A stretch of 62,000 bases of DNA, from the NCBI RefSeq assembly GCF_964340395.1, contig NC_135556.1:24275223-24337222 (forward strand), written 5' to 3'. Position 1 is the stretch's first letter. Every line of letters begins with the position of its first letter. The stretch comes from Glandiceps talaboti. Taxonomy: Eukaryota; Hemichordata; Enteropneusta; Spengelidae. The notes under the pieces were generated by a model. That model was not told the origin of the DNA and made no database searches. It saw nothing but the letters and a program-made list of their open reading frames with translations. The translations under genes and the position numbers were made by a program. Below are positions 55,401 through 61,400 of the stretch, piece by piece.

Positions 55401-58400
55401 AAAGAACCTTGTTGTTATTGACACCATAACATAGGCTGGTAAGTAACGTTACAAAGTAGAGAAATGAAATGAAAATATGTATATCTGGTTGTTCACATAG
55501 TTCTATGCTGAGAATGATTAAGATATTTTCTGAGGTCACAATGTTTTCAAGTTATACAGATAACAATATGTGATACCAACCATGACTGTAGCTTCCTATT
55601 GTTAGTCAGACAATAGCAGTACCAATAATGTGACATGTAGCATTTACAGTATACCATAGTGGTTTTATCAAAACAAGGTTGTACTGTATACCATAGACAG
55701 TGGAGTTTTCTCTCCACTGCACTGTTAATGCATGGTTGTGCATTTTCTGAGAAAATACCAGATCTTGGCACTTCTAAATCTCAGCTAAAAATACTTTGTA
55801 TGCCAATCACTTCTAGACAATTTACACGAGAGACTATCACTGTAGCCAATGTTTTTTTCTTCTACAGAAATTTAGTACACTAGAGGAGAATTTTGGTCAA
55901 AGTTATAGTGTTGTGTATATTGGCTAACGACATGAAGGGGAAACAACATATTCATAGATATAAATCATGTAGAACTAAAATGTATATGTCTTTGGGAGGT
56001 AACTTTACAGAACTTGTAACTGTAATATTCTTCAGACTGAAGCATGCTTATAACCATAACTTGATATTGTATTGGTATTACATGCAAGAAATGTTGTGAG
56101 TTCAGTTACAGATGAGAACATTGATAAAATAACTGGGTAGGAAGTAAGCATTAATACTGTCCATTGCCATAACCACATACAGAAACATATCAGAGATTTA
56201 TTCCTTTGAAAGGATGTTCATTTCAGAAACATAACATTTCAGGATTTTAATAACCCTCAGATTTATTGGTCTAATAACGCTGATTGTAGTTACTATGACA
56301 ACCAGATCTGGGATTAACCATCCTTTACTTGTTAACATTGTAAAGTGAATAGATTTTTTTTTAATTAGTTGCTAGGCAACCAGTGTATGACATCATATAG
56401 CTAAATGTCAACTATATATTTTTACACTTTATTCAATAACTTTATATTTTATTTAACTTTGCAAAGTTTTTTTGGTTGTAAACATTAAGAAGATGGCCAT
56501 GTAATAATTAGTGTAATTTTGGCTAATTTGCAAACAGGAATGTTTGAAATAGGATAACACAGGAAATCATTATATGCAAACAATCCTGAGATAAAGTAGC
56601 CATCATGGCATTTCTGTGTTCAGTTATATTCAACAAGATGCTATTTCTAAGCCCTGATAAGTCTTTTTAAAAGTGGATGGTTTGGGGCGTAAGGTCAATT
56701 GAGGTCAAACCTATTTATAGTATTCATTTCACCCATTTCAAGTAATTAAATATGTCATACAGACATTTACAAGCTGCAAAAAATCATTATTTTTCATATA
56801 TTTTTACAAAAACTATATTGATTAGCTTAAACTGTACACTTGAGTTTCAATTGCAATCAATTTTTCATATAATTCTTTGATAAACCACGGCATATTATTT
56901 TCATTTTGTCCAGTTTTTATCTTTTCCTATCCAAAGGAGAAATAGTGAACATTTATAGCAATTGACTCACAGCAAAGGATCTTATGTCAATATTATAGTT
57001 TAAATGAAATTAACATGGCTGATGACAGGCTTTTTGTTGCTAGGTAACCAGTGTTAGTATGTTGTCATGGTTACAGTTAATCAGATTTTATCTTGAATGT
57101 CAGCAAGTGTTTAGTAGAAATTCATTTATAACAGGCAGCTGTGTTTAATGTGTCCACACACTTTAATATTAATCTCACACTGAGTACAATATAAGTTTGT
57201 CTGAATTGAAAATAAAGTAACTGTCAAACCTACACTTCCACTTAGTGATTAACTTTGAATACTGTAAATAGGTCAATTTATATATGTTATGCAAAGCAAT
57301 ACATAGATACGTATAATTTCATTTGATCTGTTATTATCCCGATCTGTTTCTTTTCTTTTACATTTAATATACACACAAATATACAACTACGTACATAGCA
57401 TTAAAACGGAATGCCACTTGGGGAAATAAAGGTATTTTCATACACTGGGTTCTTGGAGAGTCATGAGATTTTACATCACATAGACTGTGCACAATTGCTA
57501 AAAAATGCTAAATTTAACCTCATCTTCATTGTACTTATAGCGATCCACTGTTGCATCATGGGACTTACATATGTATTGGATGAACAATGAATATTAATGA
57601 CTTTTAATTGATTATCATCAGGTAACGTTTCATGAATATTCACTGTTCATCTAATACATATGTAAGTCCCATGATGCAACAGTGGATCGCTATAAACACA
57701 GCGGAGGTGAAACACAATTTTAAGTTTGATGTTTTTTGGAATCCAAATCATGAAATGACTGTCCATAACCCAAAGTTTATGAAAATTCCTTGTGATGTTT
57801 CCCTTTAATTGTTATGATTCTAAGGCGTAAAAAAAAATTGTGTGGTTACGATTGGAATTACAAGTGTGTGATGATATCAGACTAGGGCAAATATCACACT
57901 TTCATTCATGTTAATAAACACAAGTTTGATTCAATTCTACTTAATATACTTTTATATATTGATCAATTTTCTTGTTATTTCTTGCAAATTTATAATTGTC
58001 GTGGTGTTTTACAGGTTCTACAAATTCCAGTCGTTGTTCATCTCCACGAAGTACACTTAGTGAACGCTTTACTACATCAACAACTGCCAACACACAACGT
58101 AACACTCCACCAGCATCCAGACTTTATTTACAATATTCCCCAATACATGTACCTATCAAACCAGCACTACGTTCCACACCAAATTCACAACCCACCAGTG
58201 CGGCCATCAAACCTATCCGTCCAGCTACAGCCCATCCAACCATCCATCCTAATCCAAGTGACCAGAAAGTAGTCCGTCCAAGCTCAGCTCACAAGCCTCT
58301 CCGTCCGGTGTCAGCCAGTCCCCAATCAGGCCACAAATCACTCCGTCCAGTGTCAGCTGGTCCCAATTCAGACCACAAATCACTCCGTCCAGTGTCAGCT

Positions 58401-61400
58401 AGTGCATCTATAGGAAGGCGATCTGCTATCAGCAAGAATCAAAGTTTGGCTAACGCTTCACCATCAAGTAGCAGGGCTTCGTCTGCTTCATCACAGAGGA
58501 CACCACAATGGAAGGGTAGACCACTACCAATGTATGGTGCACCAAGGGATAAGGTACGTATTCTGATTTAAAGGTGATTCAAAACTACCAAAATAACCAA
58601 AAACACAAAATAAGTGATGGTAATAAAGAAATTGTATAATGCATCAATCTATGTAAAAGCAAATCTCTAGATATAGAAGTGGAGAAAAGGATCAAAAGAG
58701 AAATACGATACAGAAAAAGAAATAGGATTAATTGAAAATCTAAAAGTTGGCTACAAACTTTATTATATATGTAATACTTTTCATACTTTATATTGTTTAG
58801 TGTTTGTGAGATTCCGTCTTTGGTTGTTAAAACAGTATTGTACAGATAGCGATAATGTGTTGTCTGTATAAACCAGACAATAATTTGTTTTTGTTTATTT
58901 TGATTTTATTTTGATTCAGGATAAAGAAACAGAACTATGCCAACGTCAGAAAGAAGCCAAAGCCAGAGTAAACATTCAGAAGATATTCCGGCATGAAGTT
59001 TCCGGGCAATGTCTTGATGAGCTAGAAAGAACGGAAAGGGAAAAGAAAGAGGAAATGAAACAAGCTGCCATTATCATGCAAAGGTAAATACAGTCACTGA
59101 CGGGTGTGTTTTGTTGGATATGACCATAAATGAATCACATCAGGGTCAAAGTGGGTTCACTCCACGGTCACCTTGGGTTTACTCCAGGGTCAACTTGGGT
59201 TTACTCCAGGATCAACTTGGGTTCACATCAGAGTCAACTTAGGTTCACACCAGGGTCAACTTGGGTTCACACCATGCACCAGGGTCACACCTTGTATTTG
59301 ATTCATTCCAAGGTCACCTTTGGTCCATTCCAGAGTCACCTTAGATTAATTGACACCAGCATCTATGTACAACCATGTGGTATCTTTTTTATTAGAATGT
59401 ATTGTCTTTGCTTAAAGTCCTTAAATAAATTGTGATGTTACTTTGTCTCCAAGAAATGACAACTTTGATATGATTGATTGATGTGTATCTATACAGGTCA
59501 TATAGAAGACACCTTGCGAGAAGACGTGCCATCAAACACAGACAGGATTTCAGTACTAAGATATGGCAGAGAGATTATATATCAGTGAAAGCACAGAAAG
59601 AAAGAGAAAGACAAGAAAAGATGGAAGAAGCTTTAAAACAGTAAGTGTGTGTGTGCTTGCATTCGAAAGAAATTACCGGGGGGGGGGGGGGGGGGGGATA
59701 CCTGTCACTTGACAAGTTTTGACCTGAGAGATTACCAGTAACATTACAACATCACTAGTGCTAAGTTGGCAAAGACTTTGGTATAAGCTTGCGTGTAATT
59801 TTTGATTTGGAAATGCTGTAAACCTGGAAACTTTTGCCAAAGACTAATTTTCACTTATTTTGCTGAAAAGCAAACACATGATATATAAAATGCATTCTTG
59901 TACATGAACACAATGTACCAGTCTGGTAATTAGTAAAAATGAGTAGTGACTAAAATGCCTTCTTGTACATGAACACAATGTACCAGTCTGGTAATTAGTA
60001 AAAATAAGTAGTGACTAAAATGCCTTCTTGTACATGAACACAATGTACCAGTCTGGTAATTAGTAAAAATAAGTAGTGACTAAAATGCCTTCTTGTACAT
60101 GAACACAATGTACCAGTCTGGTAATTAGTAACAAATTAGTAGTGACTAAAATGCCTTCTTTATACATGAACACAATGTACCAGTCTGGTAATTAGTAAAA
60201 ATTAGTCTTTGAGGACTAGCTGAAGACTGAAAAATTGCAAAATTTTCCATTAGTGAAAATATCTATGTTTGCAGTATTCCATGTACATAAGGGGATGTCA
60301 TATTTCCTGTGATAATGTCATATTTATTCATTGGTTACTTTTTCAGACAAGCATTGCTGAACAAGAAAGCTGTGATGAGGTTAAATAGAATTGGTCCACA
60401 TGTTGATATTTGGGAGTAAGTATGAACCTTGCATTTGTATTACTGGTACCTTAACAAGTAATTTGCTCAGAGTTTAGTCGGGTAGTTAAATTGTAGATTA
60501 CCACATTGCATCATGGGTACAATGCCAACAACTCCTAATCAAATATTCCTGCAATTCTCATTTAGGTAGATTTGCTCAAAACTTTGGGATTTTTTCAGTT
60601 TGTGTTATTTTGTGTTTAATGATAACCAGGCTGAGTGATTGTGAAACAGTGCAGTGAGAAAGTAGTAGTAACTGGAAATTATTTTTTAAAAGTTGAGGAC
60701 ATTTTTCTTTACAAAACTAAAAGTGACTAACAAACTCAAATATTTAAAGATTATGAAACTAATAAAAAAATCTCCCAAGGGACTGTGCCAGTCTATCATT
60801 TAGTGTACTCAGACAAAATATTCAAAGGCTGTTTCTTGCCTAAACAGGCACCCCAAATTAACATCCATGACTAGGATTTGTTGGTCCTTGAGGGCGCTAT
60901 ACAGTGATATCTCAAGGTCATGACCCAAGACTAAACACTTACCATACCTAGGGAATTTTATGATGGAAATTTGGACCTATGTTTACGGATATTTTTAGGG
61001 AAAAGTTACCCATTTGGGCATCACATCTCATGATCCCTGTTTACTTCCCTATGGGAGTACTGGAAAAATTTACTTATTATGATTTTACTATATATGATAA
61101 GTCTATTGCATAAAATACATTGTTTTGGGTACTTGTTAGAAAAGTGACCAATACCCACATTTGAGTTACATCTCCAAACAGTCAGATATGTTGAGAAACT
61201 ACTATAGAAATATATGATTGACTACACAGTAAAGTTATCATGAAAGATACTATCTGGTTGGTTTTAGATTATTTCATTGTGAAGAAAGAAAAATTACTAA
61301 AGCCATGATGAAGAGAGCCACACTTACCATCCAAAAGTAAGTTGCTTTTGTTTTGTTTTGTTTTGCAATAGTTACCATAACAACCAGCTGTTGTGAATAA

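Larger units (their letters stand above)
46485..58014 (+). other. Intron 20, about 11.5 kb
   Basis: No exon, RNA gene or nested gene could be supported. Contents noted: a TTAA-family-like end at about 47121 (GTAAAGGGACCCAAGCTGAG), repeats at 49430-49560, 51560-51670, 53655-53770 and 54843-55435, a group of RFX-like palindromes at 56289-57074 and a complete foldback element at 57401-57808. Exons on both sides have matching phase 1, which supports a single intron. Confidence 0.6.

Noticed and set aside
59130-59435. 101-codon open frame after exon 22
   Set aside because: It reads through a 21-24 bp tandem repeat and lies between two well-supported exons as an intron.
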